DNA from: Chrysemys picta bellii
Taxonomy: Eukaryota > Chordata > Testudines > Emydidae
Reading direction: 5' to 3'
NCBI RefSeq assembly: GCF_011386835.1
Contig: NC_088791.1
Coordinates: 4,464,998 to 4,528,997, forward strand
DNA length: 64,000 nt
The position numbers were made by a program, and so were the translations under genes. Shown piece by piece: positions 11,428 to 24,581 of the stretch (position 1 is the stretch's first letter; each line of letters opens with the position of its first letter). The notes under the pieces were generated by a model. That model made no database searches, was not told where the DNA came from, and saw only the letters and a program-made list of their open reading frames with translations.

Positions 11428-12860
11428 GCCTATAGGATTAACCTGCTTGCTTGCATATCTATCTATCTATCTTTTCTTATAGTTTAGTATTTGGTTTATT
11501 GTAATAGGTTTATATATTTATATTAAAATAAGTTGGGCTGTAATGCAAGGGACCAACAGGCCATATCCTGCACGTTGAGCTAAGGCAAAGTTAGCATATC
11601 TTTGTCTGGGACCTTTCACCCAGTTAGCAAAGGCAACACACACACATATGTCTGAGACCTTTCACCTAGATAGATAGATAATGGTAGAATGGCATAGGGG
11701 GTTTCGAAGTCTGTACCCACAAACGTAACAGGTACGCCATAAAGGAAATAACCGAAAAAAACGGGGGGAACAGAAATAACATGTGTGTGTGTATGATCCA
11801 ATGTCAATAATATGTATGTTCATGTCATCAATACGTACAAACATACTAGCCTATGGAGTAAGTGTACTCCAACATTTTTGTGGGTGAGGAATGAAGTTTG
11901 GGCACAGGAGGAAGGATTTCAGGAACTTGTGCCCTAGAAAAGAGGTGACAAGTTTGCTAGAGGCTGGTAGACTAGAAGATTAGGAGGCTGTACTTGTTTT
12001 TCTAAGAACTTTCTAAGTTCCAAGGGGACTAGGCGAAGCTTGGTTTCCCTAAGCTTTTGTTCTTAGTTTTGTGTATTAGGTTTTGATTTTCCGTTTAAGT
12101 TAGTTACGGAAACTCTAAGTTAGCTTCGATAGCTCTTAGCTCCACCTTCTTCTGAGCTCTGCACCTCTCACTCAAGAACTGAGAGACCTGAACCGCTAGA
12201 TGCGAGGCTGGGCCTGTGTCTCTCACCACCAGGTTATCAAGGAAGGATGTGAGTATATTAACCAAAGCTTTGTAGCATATAATACCATAATGCCATATGT
12301 ATCTTTTGAAGAGCAGTAATACAATTTGTAATTTGAATTATTTTACCATTTAATTACTACTTCATTTATCTTAATAAAAAGTCTTTAAGGCTCTATCTGT
12401 CTCAGTGTGAGCTTCCTGTCATACCCCTGAGGGTCCTTTGTAAATGATGTGGAGCCTGATGCGGGACGAGAACCTTATTATCCTTTGATCAAGCAGATTG
12501 GTGAGCCTAAAACCCACACTATCCCAATTAATATTATTAACCTCCACAATCAGGCAACAATTCTATGATTTTATGAGGTGTGATGGAACATCAACCACCA
12601 GGATGACTTTTTTATAAACAGAAATGCCATTTTATGTCTTTCTGAATATGTTTCATGCCATAAAGTCATTGCAGTACCCATATTTCTATTTCAGTCCATG
12701 CTTTTTTTCAGTACCTATGAATGAGTTTACTTAAAGGTTATACAGGAGGACACTATAGGGATGTTAAAGGACTGTGTGAAAGTTAATGTGGTACCGAAAA
12801 GAATCAGACAGTAGTTTGGATTGTCTATGTACTGTAGCAGTACACAAAAGTAAATACATT
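11428..12860. other. Shared right-end segment with LTR-like signals
   Basis: No gene. Present also in unit 2 (30941-32165) and, shortened, in unit 3 (57300-58045). It has short ATCT repeats at the start, a possible TATA (CTATAAAAG in the unit 2 and 3 copies) and AATAAA near 12374. These features would fit an old LTR, but no paired ends were found. Unit 1 has about 200 bp (11690-11900) missing from the others. Confidence 0.35.
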
Positions 12861-13376
12861 ATCATTAAGGCTAAGATTATATCACAGAGACCACGGAATC
12901 CATGACTTCCAGAGACCTCCATGACACTTTCCATTTCAGCCCAAGGGTGGGGAGGTTGGAGCTCTCAGCTACCATGGGTAGCGAAGGGACCGAGAGACGC
13001 TAATGTGGCCAGCAGGAGGCTGTTGAAAGGTCTGAGCCACTGCGGCTGGGGTGGGGGATGGGAGCCTGGTACTTTTAGCCAGATTTGATTTGGCCTGAGG
13101 GCTCCAGATAAAGTACCCATAACAAATAGTCAGGTGAGTAAAGTTTTCTCAGCATTTGTCTGTATGAATAATCCCGGCTGAAACACCCAAACCCTGGGGA
13201 AGGGAAGCTCCATAGAACAGGGAGGGTGATTTGTGGAGTGCATGTTGAGAAGGGCTTTCTAGTGAAGAGCCAAACTTTCAAAGCACTCTAGAAGCAAAGG
13301 CATCCTGTCCTGAAAGTAGCTCTGCCATTCAAAGAGCTTGGGTGAGAGTTACCTTTTCTTTGTTAAAACAGGTAAT
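12861..13376. other. Unit 1/2 junction
   Basis: About 365 bp (12861-13225) are unique to unit 1. From about 13227 (TGCATGTTGAGAAGGGC) the sequence again matches the end of unit 2 (32227). No gene seen. Confidence 0.45.
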
Positions 13377-13799
13377 GCAAGGTGCAACTCCACCCCAGTA
13401 CGGAAACCCAACATAATGCTGTAAACTACTTCAAGGGCTGAATTCTCCTATCACTCCAGGGCTTCAAAAAGTCGCATCTTGAGAAGTGCCTGATGCTGTT
13501 GTCTCTTCAGGGATGAATTTTGCCCAGGGTAATGTTGAAAGAAGGAGGGAGGAACAAAGAGAACCAGAAGACGGATATTACGATGCATCAGAGTTTTTAA
13601 TGTGAGTGATATTTGCAGTACAGAGTTACAGGAAAAATACGAGAGCAGAAATAACGTATTTTCAGTTTTGCAAGAAAGGCTGCGACCCACCACCCACCTC
13701 AATGGGATGTATTACACACACAATGTTCGTTTGTTGTTGTTGTTGTTGCAGCTGCAGCGGTTGACAAACAAGTCCCCTTTGCAACCATTTTCAGTTATT

Positions 13800-13805
13800 T
13801 TTATT
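13800..13805 (-). terminator. Candidate poly(A) signal, keratin copy 2
   Basis: Minus-strand AATAAA, 535 bases after the stop codon, at the position equivalent to 430 in unit 1. Confidence 0.5.
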
Positions 13806-14339
13806 ACCCCAGTCGGTGGGACGTGAGACAAAGGAAAACAGAAGCAGAGGACTACGCCGCTTCTCAATTAAATGTCTGCCGCAGAGAAGGTCAAAGCGAG
13901 ATGCTAAAGATACGCATTGATGGAAAGGATCGAACACAGAGTGTCTAATTCTCCTTCACAGCAAGGTCTCTTTTCCCCAGGCTTAAGAGACTTAAAGTGA
14001 TAATAAATGTAGCTGATGCCTGTCTTAAGGCCCCTATTTCCTTTCAACTGCGGAGTTAAAGTAAGCAGCCTGCGTGTAATTGAGAATGAGTCCGTATGTG
14101 AATAAGAGAATCAGCAGTTGGCTGGCAAAGCCTTGGGAGAAAGAATCATAAAGCGTAACAGTAGAAATGCAGCATGGCTATCAGACCAAGGTGCTGAGCA
14201 CACACAGCTCCCACTGAGTTCAACTGGAGCCGTGTGTGCACAGCACTTCTGAAAGCCATGCCCAAAAGATTAGGGGTGAATCTGTATCTTGCTGTTCATT
14301 TCCTGGTTCTTCCTTTTTCCACGAATATTCCTGGCAGGT

Positions 14340-14708
14340 TTAACATGGCCCACTCCTTCCACTGAGGTACCTATGGCAAGATACCCCGGAACCACTTAAT
14401 CCCCCATAACCACCATATCCCCCTAAACCAGACAATCCTCCGTAATGGCCTCCAGAGCCATTCAATCCCCCCAAACTGTATGAGCCCCCGAAACCGGCTC
14501 CCACCACAGGTGCTCCTACAGCTCCCACTACACTGTGCTGAGGGAAATTGCTGAGAATTGGTCCTGGGAGGGTCATGACAACCGGTGAGGGTCTGATCAC
14601 CACTTGGGAGTCAGGGCACTGCCTAACGCACGGCTCGTTGGAGCTGCCAGTGACTGGACTGGGTCGGGCCACCCCGCATTCTGGATAGCACAGGCTGGAG
14701 AAAGTCAT
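14340..14708 (-). CDS. Corneous beta-protein (beta-keratin), copy 2
   Basis: Intact 122-codon keratin, start and splice structure as in copy 1 (ATG at 14706-14708, acceptor CAG at 14730-14732). The core box is identical to copy 1. The tail differs: Ser78 for Gly, Ser105 for Cys, Arg118 for Ser and Ser119 for Cys, with Ser23 as in copy 1. It therefore keeps only six cysteines (7, 11, 27, 31, 111, 122) against nine in copy 3. Fewer C-terminal cysteines should mean fewer disulphide cross-links, which is an inference. No frameshift or stop is seen and the promoter is complete, so it is probably expressed. Confidence 0.94.
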   Translation of the reverse strand: MTFSSLCYPECGVARPSPVTGSSNEPCVRQCPDSQVVIRPSPVVMTLPGPILSNFPQHSVVGAVGAPVVGAGFGGSYSLGGLNGSGGHYGGLSGLGGYGGYGGLSGSGVSCHRYLSGRSGPC

Positions 14709-15791
14709 CTTTCTGCGATGGAGGTAAACCTGAAACACACAACACGCACTAGAGTAAAGAGAAGGAACAAGGGCTGGTGGAAGAAAGGCTTTAAAGCTGG
14801 TGCGGCCCAAGAGAGAAAGGAAGAGTGGACTAAGTCCCTGTGTTCATGGCCATGTCTTTCTTCCTATATCCTCTTTCTACACCTCTTGTCCACTCGCACT
14901 AAATTTCCCTCCCAACTGGCCCCCTTGATCCCCTCTCAATGGCTTTGTCTGAAAAACACCAACTAGAATAAGTGTCACTATTTCTATTCTGGATATCTGG
15001 TATTCTGTGTCCATTTTAGACCTTTCTCAAAGAGAACATGGCTGAGATCATGGTAATCACTTTCTTTCATTTGAGGAATTAACCTCTGCATGCAAACCAG
15101 TTGAGTTTGGTATCACAGGGTAATTTTTGATTTTCCAAAGCTTGTGAGTCAACAATAGTTGCTGATGAATAAACAGAGAACTTTTCTTTTCTCCAAAGAA
15201 AACACTAAGGAGAAGCTCCTCAGCTGGGGTTCAGGTGCACTGACTTTCATGGAGCGACACTAAATTACATCATCTGAGGAAAAGCACCTTCAATGGGTAA
15301 TTCTGCTGAGAAGAACATAAGAATTGCTAGACTGGATCTCACCACTTGTCAGCTTAATGCATTGTCATGTGTCCAATAGTGAGGAGTAACACCTGCTTGA
15401 GAAGAAAGTAAAAGACCACTGAATTGGTCCTTTCTGAACTAACCTGGGAAAGTTTCTTCCTAAGCCAGCTAAGTGAAAAATGGCTAAATGACTTTCTAAA
15501 GTTATTGAAAAGATTTCAGTAAGTAGGAAATATGTTTCCCAATTGCATATGTTAGTCCTAAAATCCCTCTATTCGCTTCAAATCATGATCCACCAGTACT
15601 GTAACTAAATCACTACACAAGATAATTATGGAAGAAAAGCCAGATCCCGAATAAATATCCCAGTTAGTAAATGCAAAATTCAGACTTACATGAAGAACGC
15701 CCATACTGTCACATCTCTAGAGTTCGAAAACGATTGAGTTGAATTGGACTTACCCAGTTCAATGAGGAGATGAAGTCCGGAGAAGTGTTTA
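14709..15791 (-). other. Keratin copy 2: exon 1, intron and 5' UTR
   Basis: Exon 1 runs from about 15791 to 15754, ending GAACTGG before GTAAGT (donor 15748-15753). The intron is 14730-15753 (1024 bp), ending TGTGTTTCAG. 21 nt of 5' UTR precede the ATG. Sequence is nearly the same as in copy 1 throughout the intron. Confidence 0.85.
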
Positions 15792-15813
15792 GAAAAGCCC
15801 TGAGTGGTGAGTG

Positions 15814-15903
15814 CTTTTATATAGGTCCTAGGAGTGCCTGGAGAATCAGCGATGATCTTTGTGGAGGCGGTCCTAATTAGTCACCAAACAAACTTGATTG
15901 CCT
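15814..15903 (-). promoter_or_regulatory. Keratin copy 2 core promoter
   Basis: The TATA box is extended here to CTATATAAAAG (15814-15824 on the minus strand) where the other copies have GTATAAAAG. CTAATTAG at 15873-15880 overlaps the AP-1-like TGACTAA. Spacing is as in the other copies. Confidence 0.75.
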
Positions 15904-16126
15904 TGCACAATCCTCCTTTGGATGCATCTTTTTTGCTCCAGGATTGTGATTATTAGGTTATTCTGAGTCTCAGAAGGTGTGACATGGACATTGCAGTCTT
16001 CGTCTTCCTTTCATCTTGAAATGGTACGGGCCAACTGCGTTCCTCGTTCCATTCCATCGACTTTATTGGTTCTTGAATGAGAATGAATGTCAAGGTGATT
16101 CTGAGCGGTGTCAGCAGCACAAATGG

Positions 16127-16245
16127 CAGGTTTCAGAGTGGTAGCTCTGTGAGTCTGTGTCAGCAAAACAACGAGGAGTCCTTTTGGCACCTTAGAGACT
16201 AATTTGTCTCTAAGGTGTTAGTCTCTAAGGCGTCACAAGTAACAC
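16127..16245 (-). mobile_element. Penelope-like terminal fragment with empty site, unit 2
   Basis: Same fragment as in unit 1, but uninterrupted. ACTTAGAGACTAA-type arms face each other as GGCACCTTAGAGACTAA then TTAGTCTCTAAGGCGTCAC, an imperfect palindrome. This is the empty site for the LTR of units 1 and 3 and close to the MITE site of unit 4. Confidence 0.65.
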
Positions 16246-16249
16246 AAGT

Positions 16250-18642
16250 GGTTTTCAGGAAAGGAATCCATTTTGTTCCTGTCAATTCATGCAGGTCTTG
16301 ACTAGGACCATTGGGCAGTTCATTCTAATCCTTCCAGAAAGGAGGGATCCATTTTTCTGCATTCTCATCGCCCACATTCCCAATGGGTCAGACCCTCTTC
16401 CCTTTGAAATTAATGGGAATCATTCCATTGCCTCCAGCCTGTTTCTTTTCAGGACGTAAGTCTGAAATTCACCCTTTGGCTGGGGGATGGTAGAATGACA
16501 ACCAACAACGTTAGTCCAATATTAAACTTTCAAACTTGGTCTTAACAGGGTCTTAAGTGGAGTATGGATCTTTGTGATGGCCATCTCCCCCGGGGTGAAT
16601 CTTACCCTATGGTGAGTAAGACTTGACCTAAGACTGGACCTCCAGTTAGATCACCAATGCTGTCTGAAAGGGCTGCCTAGATCAGATTTGCTCATGGGAT
16701 TTGCTCATGGGTTAAGGGGAGGGATGGTGGAGAGTGAAAGGATGCAGTACTCTTTTATGTCAGGATCTCTCCATCCATGAGCAGCCAAGAAAAGGACGTC
16801 TTGTGAAACAAGGCAGCTGAGTGAGCCCACAACAAGCCGAGGAGAGATGAAAATCACCTTCTTGAGGAAGGAGGAGATGGCTGTGGGATGAGATTTGACA
16901 TAAATTGTGACCAGCCATAGGGCATGTTGCAGAAAACATTCCTGCCAGAACCAGCGTGTTCTGTAAAGTGTAACGGATACCCGCAAGGGTGGGTTCCGTA
17001 TCCGGGGAATGAGCAGAGGAGTCTTCCTTTGATTATGAGGCCCTGAACCTCTGTGAAGTTACAGAAACTGTGCTGATTTACACCGACGGGCACCTTCATT
17101 TTTCAATTAAGCTTTTAAAAAAATAACAAATGCGAAACTACATTTGAATGAAAATGAAACAGCTCCAGATTGTGTGGCTTTAAGTTAGGGTGTGATTAAG
17201 AGAGTGAAATGAGAGCTTGGCCTCCCGTTTGTTTAAACTGACTGTATTACTCAGGGCAGAGGTGTCTAATCCCGACAACAATTTATTTATATTCTAAGAA
17301 TATAACCGTTTGTGTGTGTGAAACAGCAGCGAGTGTTTGTGAGGGGCTTTGAAATCTGGAGTTCTGAGGTGGCTGAAGAACTTCCAGCCTGAACACCCTG
17401 CCTGTCCCTGTTTGAGAGGCCTAGAAACAGAGGCATGTTGAGAAGAAGGTCACCCATGGGTCCGTTGCAGAACAGAAATACAAACCGACCACAGGCAGGG
17501 CTGTAACTAGAGAGGGGAGAGAGGGTCAGCCATCAAGGGCAAAGGGCTAATGGGGTCCAAAAATGGGGCAAGTGAGATGTAGTAGCCTCCCCGCACGCCA
17601 TGCAGTTTCGGGACCAGCAGCATCCAGACAAAGCCAAGGGTGCTAAGAACCTTCTCTGCCCACAGGATCACCGGCCCAAGGCAATTGCAGGCCCCCCGGC
17701 ACTAGGATGCTAATGGGGGGTCAGGCAGGCAGGGCGCTGAGCGCTGCTTAGCTCCTACTGAGCGTGCTCATTGCTCAGTAACATCTGCTGAAGCTGCTGC
17801 ACTTGCTGGCGATTAAAAAAGTGAAAGGGGCAAATTGGGGGGGATGGGCACTGTCTGAGAAGGGGGCGGTAACTGACTGCATGGGGGCAGGGGGATCAAA
17901 CAGCTGGAGGCAGGGGCAGAAAGGGGCCAAGGAGAAAAATTGGAACCGTGGGAGTAGCCTGGGTTGAGGACAGGGGTGAGGGGCTCCTAGAGGGTGGCAG
18001 AGGGCAAAGCCCTAACACAGGGAGTGTTTTAGTCAGCACTCAGCAGGGGTAAAACACACCCTGCTCCCCAGGTTAGCTCTCTGTTCCTGTTCCTGGGACG
18101 TTCACTTACTTGTTGCTGTTCCAGCCTGATTCAATCCCTATTACAGAGAACAGAATAAGGAGCCTCCCTCCCACTCACTGGAGTAACGCTCCATTAACTG
18201 GCTAGCAAGATGCCCTCACATGTCAGGGAACTGACACCTTCAGCACAGCCTGGCCCATGATGCTGAACACACCCAGGCTTTTCTTGTAAAAGGCCTCTAA
18301 TTTTGGGCTAGGGACAATTTTCAGTTGTGCCAAGTCAGCTAAAAATACAGGCCATTGACTGTCCACGTGAAGAGACCATTGGGGAAATCTGCCTTTGGTG
18401 CAGAGCTGGATTGGGGCTGCTGGTGGGGTGTACACTGGCAAAGACTCATGTTCACTGTGACCTGTGCTTGTAGCATTCAGGGCTGTGACCCAGCCAGTCT
18501 GTTCCTGACACCCTTCGCTATGTCCATCTAGCCACCATTACGTTGTTGCACACTGAAGCACAGCATAATCCCATTTCACAATCACAACAGCCAGATACCT
18601 TCTTCTGTCTCCACACTTTGGTGTGAGGGGCTCCACCTCTCC
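16250..18642. other. Conserved spacer upstream of keratin 2
   Basis: Counterpart of 3640-5976. A short tandem duplication, GATTTGCTCATGGG (about 16685-16712), is shared only with unit 3 (about 36453-36482). No gene supported. Confidence 0.55.
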
Positions 18643-20965
18643 AAAATCATAGACTCATAGAAGATTAGGGTTGGAAGTGACCTCAGGATGTCATCTAGTC
18701 CAACCCCCCACTCAAAGCAGGACCAATACCAACTAAATCATCCCAGCCAGGGCTTTGTCAAGCCGGGACTTAAAAACCTCTAAGGATGGAGATTCCACCA
18801 CCTCCCTAGGTCGCCCATCCAGTGCTTCACCACCCTCCTAGTGAAATAGTGTTTTCTAATATCCAACTTAGACCTCCCCCATTGCAACTTGAGAACATTG
18901 CTCCTTGTTCTGTCATCTGGTACCACTGAGAACAGCTGAGCTCTATCCTCTTTGGAACCCCCCTTCAGGTACTTGAAGGCTGCTATCAAGTCCCCAATCA
19001 TTCTTCTCTTCTGCAGACCAAATAATCCCAGTTCCCAAAGCATCTCTTCATAAATCTGTTTCCCCAGCCCCCTAATCATTTTTGTGGCCCTCTGCTGGAC
19101 TCTCTCCAATATATCCACATCCTTTCTGTATTGGGGGCCCCAAAACTGGAAGCAATACTGTACATATGGCCTCCCCACGGTGGAATAGATGGGAATAATC
19201 ACTTCCCTCAATCTGCTGGCAATGCTCCTACTAATACAGTCCCTAGCCCAATATGCCATTAGCCTTCCTGGCAACAAGGGCACACTGCTGACTCATATCC
19301 AGCTTCTCATCCACAGTAATCCCCAGGACCTTTTCTGCAGAACTGCTGTCTAGCCATTTTGTCCCTAGTCTGTAGCGGTGCATCGGATTCTTCCGTCCTA
19401 AGTGCAGGACTCTGCACTTGTCCTTGTTGAACCTCATCAGATTTCTTTTGGCCCAATCCTCCAATTTGTCTAGGTCGCTCTGGACCCTAGCCCTACCCTC
19501 CAGCTTATCTACCTCACCCCCAGATTGGTGTCATCTGCGAACTTACTGAGGGTGCAATCCATCCCATCATCCAGATCATTAATAAAGATTTTGAACAAAA
19601 CTGGCCCAAGGACTAACCCCTGAGGCACTCCGCTTGATACCGGCTGCCAACTAGACATCAAGCCGTTGAGCCCGACAATCTATCCAGCTTTGTATCCACC
19701 TCATAGTCCATTTATCCAATCTATGCTTTTTTAACTTGCTGGCAAGAATCCTGTGGGAGACCGTATCAAAAGCTTTGCTAAAGTCAAGATATATTACCTC
19801 CACTGCTTTCCCCATATCCACAGAGCCAGTTATCTCATCACAGAAGGCAACCAGGTTAGTTAGGCATGACTTGCCTCTCATGAATCCATGTTGACTTTTC
19901 CTGATCTCCTTCCTCTCTTCCAAGTGCTTCAAGATGGTTTCCTTGAGGAACTGCTCCATGATTTTTCAGGGACTGAGGTGAGGCTGACCGGTCTTTAGTT
20001 CCCCGGGTTCTCCTTCTTCCCTTTTTTAAAGATGGGCACTATATTTGCCTTTTCACAATCTTCTGGGACCTCCCCCGATCACCACGAGTTGTCAAAGATA
20101 ATGGCCAATGGATCTGCTATCACATCAGCCAACTCCCTCATCAACCTTGGTTGCATTCATTCTGGACCCATGGACTTGTGAATGTCCATTTTTTCTAAAT
20201 AGTCTTTACCCTGTTCTTTTACCACTGAGGGTTGCTTATCTTCTCATCATACTGTTTTGCGAAGGACAGCAGTGTGGGATATGACCTTGTCTGTGAAGAC
20301 CGAGGCCAAAAAAGCATTGAGTACGTCAGCTTTTTCAACATCTTCTGTCAGTAGGTTGCCCCCCCCCCCATTTGTTAAGGCTCCCAAACCTTCCCTGACC
20401 TTTTTCTTGTTGCTAACATACGTGTAGAAACCCTTCTTCTTCCCTTTCACATCCCCTGCTAGCTGCAACTCCAGTTGTGTTTTGGCCTTCCTTATTAGAC
20501 CCCTGGATGCTCAAGCAATATTTTTATACTCCTCCCTAGTCATCCGTCCAAGTTTCCATTTCTTGTAAGCTTTCTTTTTGTGTTTAAGCTCTCTGAAGAT
20601 TTCACTGTTAAGCCAAGCTGGTTGCCTGCCATATTTGGTATTCTCCACAGCTCTAAGCCCCTGCAGATGGTGGTGGGGGTGTGGAACCCTGGTACTCTTA
20701 GCCACTGGAGATATCAGGGGTACCCCAGTTCTGCGAACCACCAGGGGTGCCCAGAGAACCCGGGAGACACAACAGCACTGGGTGCTGCGCCCCCTTTCCC
20801 CCATTTTTTCACATTTGTTTTTAGTAAAAGTCAGAGCTAGGTCACGGGCTTCCCTGAGTCTTTGTTCATTGCCCATGACCTCTCCCAGAGTTTTACTAAA
20901 ATTAATCGAGACCAAATCTTAACCTGAATTTTTATTAGTCTAGAATATCCTAACTCAAAAAATAA
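18643..20965 (-). mobile_element. CR1 LINE, unit 2
   Basis: About 2.3 kb of CR1 on the minus strand. Frames 18780-19283, 19243-19464, 19651-19959, 20247-20468 and 20511-20915 cover reverse transcriptase pieces such as LDFSKAFDTVSHRILASKLK (near 19790) and [13 protein letters not shown]. The catalytic FADD is intact (near 19535), but frameshifts separate the frames. 5' truncated, so inactive. Confidence 0.9.
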
Positions 20966-22830
20966 CTATAAAAAATATGGTAGGAGGCACAAATATGCTT
21001 GCTCAGCCAGAGCTCTAAAATGTATAATTCAAACATCAAAAACTTGCTTTATGTCATAGCGTCCGTTGGGCTGAAGTCACCAGGTGCACTGTGTGCGCTA
21101 CTTTCTCTTTCTTTGGAAACACATCTCTCTAATGGGCCAGAGTAACCCAATGGCAATGAATTCCTTCAGGTTTGTGAAACAAGGCACAGGGTAGGTTATT
21201 TCTCTAACATGCCCTTCTTTATACATGAGGCTAATAATGGTCCAAAGGAATTACAAGTGTGTACATTTCAAGCTCATTCATGTGCAGTATAGGAAGAAAA
21301 ATCTCTATATAGAATTGAAATGGATAAAATTTTGGTACAAGAGAGTTTAATGCTGCGCAAGTGTAAATACCCACCACTGAGCCAACACCTTCAAATAAAT
21401 AAACGAGTTAAAGTGCATGACAAGACTCTCGATGATTAATCGTTGTTCACAGTTAGATGAGAAGACGTTTCACCCCAATGTTCCCCCCAAAAAATATCAA
21501 AACAAAATAAAAAATAGCCAGAATGAGCCTCTCCAATTGTTACTCTCAGGTTAGTGATGTCTTTGGAAGCCCTGAATGGGAAGTATCCAGTAGGGTTCAG
21601 GAGATACAGGTTAGTGTTTGGCATGAGTAGTCCCAACTATTGGGGTTCATTTCTGACTCTGCCAATCACACCCCGTCTTACCGTCACCTGAATGTGAATG
21701 CCTCCCTTTCCCCCCATGCCAAGCAGGTATAATTGTAACATGAAAGGTAGATTTTCTGAAGCGTCCTCTGATCTAAGGATTTCAAAGCACTTCACAAAAC
21801 GCACATTATGTTTTATATGGCCAAAGAGGTGTATTATTATAATAGTAGTAACTTTTAACTAGGATGAGATGTTCCAATATTGAAGCTTGGCTTCACTTTA
21901 AAAATGTACGTCAAGGTCTCAGATGTCACTCCAGTGCTCAGTTCATGAGTCTTAGTCTCTAAAATTGGGGTTCTTTGATTTTCATTCAATGAACTTTTGC
22001 ACTTCCCGGTTATATATATTTTCAAGTTGACGGGTAGATGCGGAACCAGTGTAAAAGAGGACAGTTCCATCAACTTGAGATTGAAGGAAGGCACTTTACC
22101 CAATGTGGGTGAGAGAAAACCTTTCTGCACCTCCACCCAGAGCTGCTCAGATCTAATATACAGTGAAATCAATGGGAAACATCAGCCATTGCATCCCCAT
22201 CCATGAGCAGCCAAGAGAACTGGGTCTTGTGAGAGACTTCAGCTAATAAAGAAAAGGTAGAAGCACAAGACAGACAGAGTTAATGGCCAGAATGCAGTGG
22301 GATTAATTGCAAGTCTGATCGACCTAGGGCATTCTGGAAGCCCCTATAAAAATATAGATTTTTAGCCAGAATTAGGATGATTTTAAAGTGCAAAATTACC
22401 CTCACCAGGATTTCTGGTAACGTGAACAGCATAAAATGCCTCCCCTCAATTGTAGAGGAGAGAATATCACTGAGGTTTGTGGAACTGGACTGATATACAC
22501 TAGCTGAGGATCTTTTACAGAGCAATGTTTGTTAATGAAAGAAAAATGAAAATCTTTTTTAAATGAAAAACGGAACAGCCCCAAATTCAGAGGCTAGGAA
22601 TCATGAACAGTTGACTGGAACATGTAATTGTAAAGTTCATCTCATCCAGCGTTCCTCAAATGTGGCCACCAATGGAGGTCTTTGCAGCCCCGATAACCTC
22701 CGAAGCATGGGCAGGGATTGGGGACAGGAAAGCAGCAGTTTCTCCCTTCAGTGTCCAGCTGTTGTTGCTTGGTAAGGGCTTTCCCTTCTCCCTTTCCCTG
22801 GTTCCTGTCATGCAGACAGAAAGCAGAAGA
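20966..22830. other. Inter-repeat spacer, unit 2
   Basis: Non-coding. From 21213 it matches unit 1 (7070-8690), and throughout it matches unit 3. The first 250 bp are missing from unit 1 because of the CR1 deletion there. Confidence 0.5.
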
Positions 22831-23249
22831 CCAGAAGTCTGTAGTGCAGGCAATGTGACGATGTTTATTGGGCTTAATTCTAGCAAGCATATCCATAGCT
22901 CTGTGTGCCGGAAGAGCCTTTTTCCCCAGGGTCCCAATTCCCCCCTCCTTAGTAGGCATCATTGTAACTGTAGTGCATGCCCTTGGTCCCACCTCTTACA
23001 ATGTATGGCAAGTGTTTGGTCTGGGGGCTTTGCTACCACCTTTTTTGTATCCCATGGCAGGGGTAAGGAGTGAGGTTGTGCTTCGGTCAGGGACAGGCAT
23101 TTCTTTGGCCTTTTAGTGTTTCCTATCCCTATCTCCATCCAGACAGGCTGCTTGACCTTATCTCAGGAGAGGAATTTGAGGCAAGACTGTCCTTCAAGTG
23201 TACACTCGTATATTACACTCCCAACATACCCAGCAATGTTTTAGCTCTA

Positions 23250-24027
23250 TGTCATGGTTCCCTCCCCACTTGGAACTCTGGGGTACAGATGTAGGGACCC
23301 GCATGAAAGACCCGCTAAGTTTATTTCTACCAGCTTAGGTTAAAATCTTCCCCAAGGCACAAATTCTTCATTGCCCTTGGATAGTATGCTGCCACCACCA
23401 AGTGAGTTAGACAAAGATTGAAGGAAAAGGACCACTTGGAATTTCTGTTCCCCCAAAATTCCCCCAAGCCCCTTCACCCCCTTTCCTGGGAGGCTTGAGA
23501 GTAACCAAGGAGAGCACAGACCAGACTCTTGGGTTTTTAGGACACTAAAAACCCAATCAGATTCTTAAAAACAGAATTTTATTATAGAGAAAAAGTAAAA
23601 GAAGTACCTCTGTAAAATCAGGATGGGAAGTAATTTACAGGGTAATCAGATTCAAAACACAGATGATTTCCCCTCTAGGCAAAACTTTAAAGTTACAAAA
23701 CCAGGTACAAACCTCCCTCTCAGCACAGGGAAAATTCACAAGCTAAAACAAATGATAATATAAGGCATTTCCTTCTTATTACTTACAATTTGTAATCTTA
23801 ATGCTTAGTTCAGGTATGACTTTAGGAGATGTATTTTTCCTGCCCTGATTCCTCGCTGACCCGGAGAGAACAAAGGAGCAAAGCAAAATCCTTCCCCCAC
23901 AGATTTGAAAGTATCTTCTCCCCTTATTGGTCCTCTTGGTCAGGTGCCAACCAGGTTATATGAGCTTTTTAACCCTTTACAGGTAAAGGAGGGATTTTAT
24001 GCTACCTTTAGCTGTATGTGCATGACA
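23250..24027 (-). mobile_element. Solo LTR, family A, unit 2
   Basis: 778 bp bounded by TGTCA and TGACA, with a perfect 5 bp target duplication CTCTA on each side (23245-23249 and 24028-24032). Read on the minus strand it starts TGTCATGCACATACAG and carries AATAAA, as in the plus-strand copy at 49709. No internal region remains, so it is a solo LTR formed by LTR-LTR recombination. A Ty3/gypsy or related origin is likely but not proven from the LTR alone. Confidence 0.85.
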
Positions 24028-24581
24028 CTCTATCTCTTATCTCTTTCCCTTCCGCACCTCCCCTGCCATCTGCTTGTGGGCAGATGTAACACACAGTGTT
24101 TTTTTTCTTTGTTGACACATATTGGTAAGAATATAAAGATATCAAAAATTCAAATGAGCAAACAAGACCCAAAATTCTATCTCAGGGAAATAAACTGGCC
24201 TGAATACAACATTATGATCACTAACACACTCACACTCCTGAGTAGCTCTTACCAAGGGCAGTGAGATATGCCTCCTTGGTGTTTGCACTGGTGCCTCCAC
24301 CGTTGATTAACAGCATGCACCATGCACCCTCCTCAGGCACTCTGGGAAGTGCCTCTGGATACATGTGGGGCCAGTGTGCATGGTACCGGAGGCAGCTCTT
24401 ATCAGTGGAGGTGGCTGTGGCATTTCGTTGTTGGGTGTTCTCCTGGTCATCTGCCCTACTGGCACCTGGCAGGGGACTGGGGAGCCTAGGACACTGCAGG
24501 TGATCAGATGGTTCCTGGGGCGAGCTCTCCCTGAAGAACTGGGGGAGGCAGCTAAAAATATATGTACAGGTTAATCACAGT
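24028..24581. other. Spacer between two solo LTRs, unit 2
   Basis: About 550 bp, non-coding. Matches unit 3 from GTTGACACATATTGG onward. Relative to unit 3 it is about 795 bp shorter at the GGCAG at 24546-24550. Confidence 0.45.

Larger units (their letters stand above)
1..13376. repeat. Tandem keratin-gene unit 1
   Basis: This is the first copy of the large repeat. Position 1 (GCAAGGTGGAACTCC) recurs at 13377 and 32364, and most of the first 8.6 kb aligns with units 2 and 3. It holds keratin gene 1, an upstream LTR, a minus-strand CR1 and a longer plus-strand CR1. From about 8690 to 10840 its sequence differs from units 2 and 3. The true duplication breakpoint is not known, because homology also covers the last 150 bases of the preceding unit; the start is chosen for convenience. 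Confidence 0.85.

Noticed and set aside
11428..12860. Possible complete LTR or retroviral segment at the right end of units
   Set aside because: TATA-like and AATAAA motifs are present, but no paired ends or target duplication were found, so it is kept only as an unclassified segment.
14604..14966. 120-codon plus-strand frame over keratin exon 2 and intron, also at 33590-33952 and 59213-59575
   Set aside because: It is antisense to a conserved gene, so its conservation follows from the keratin and intron. It is broken by a TAG in copy 1 (near 1402) and matches no known protein.
22642..23116. Overlapping frames on both strands in unit 2 and the matching part of unit 3
   Set aside because: They differ in frame and ending between the two units and resemble no known protein.
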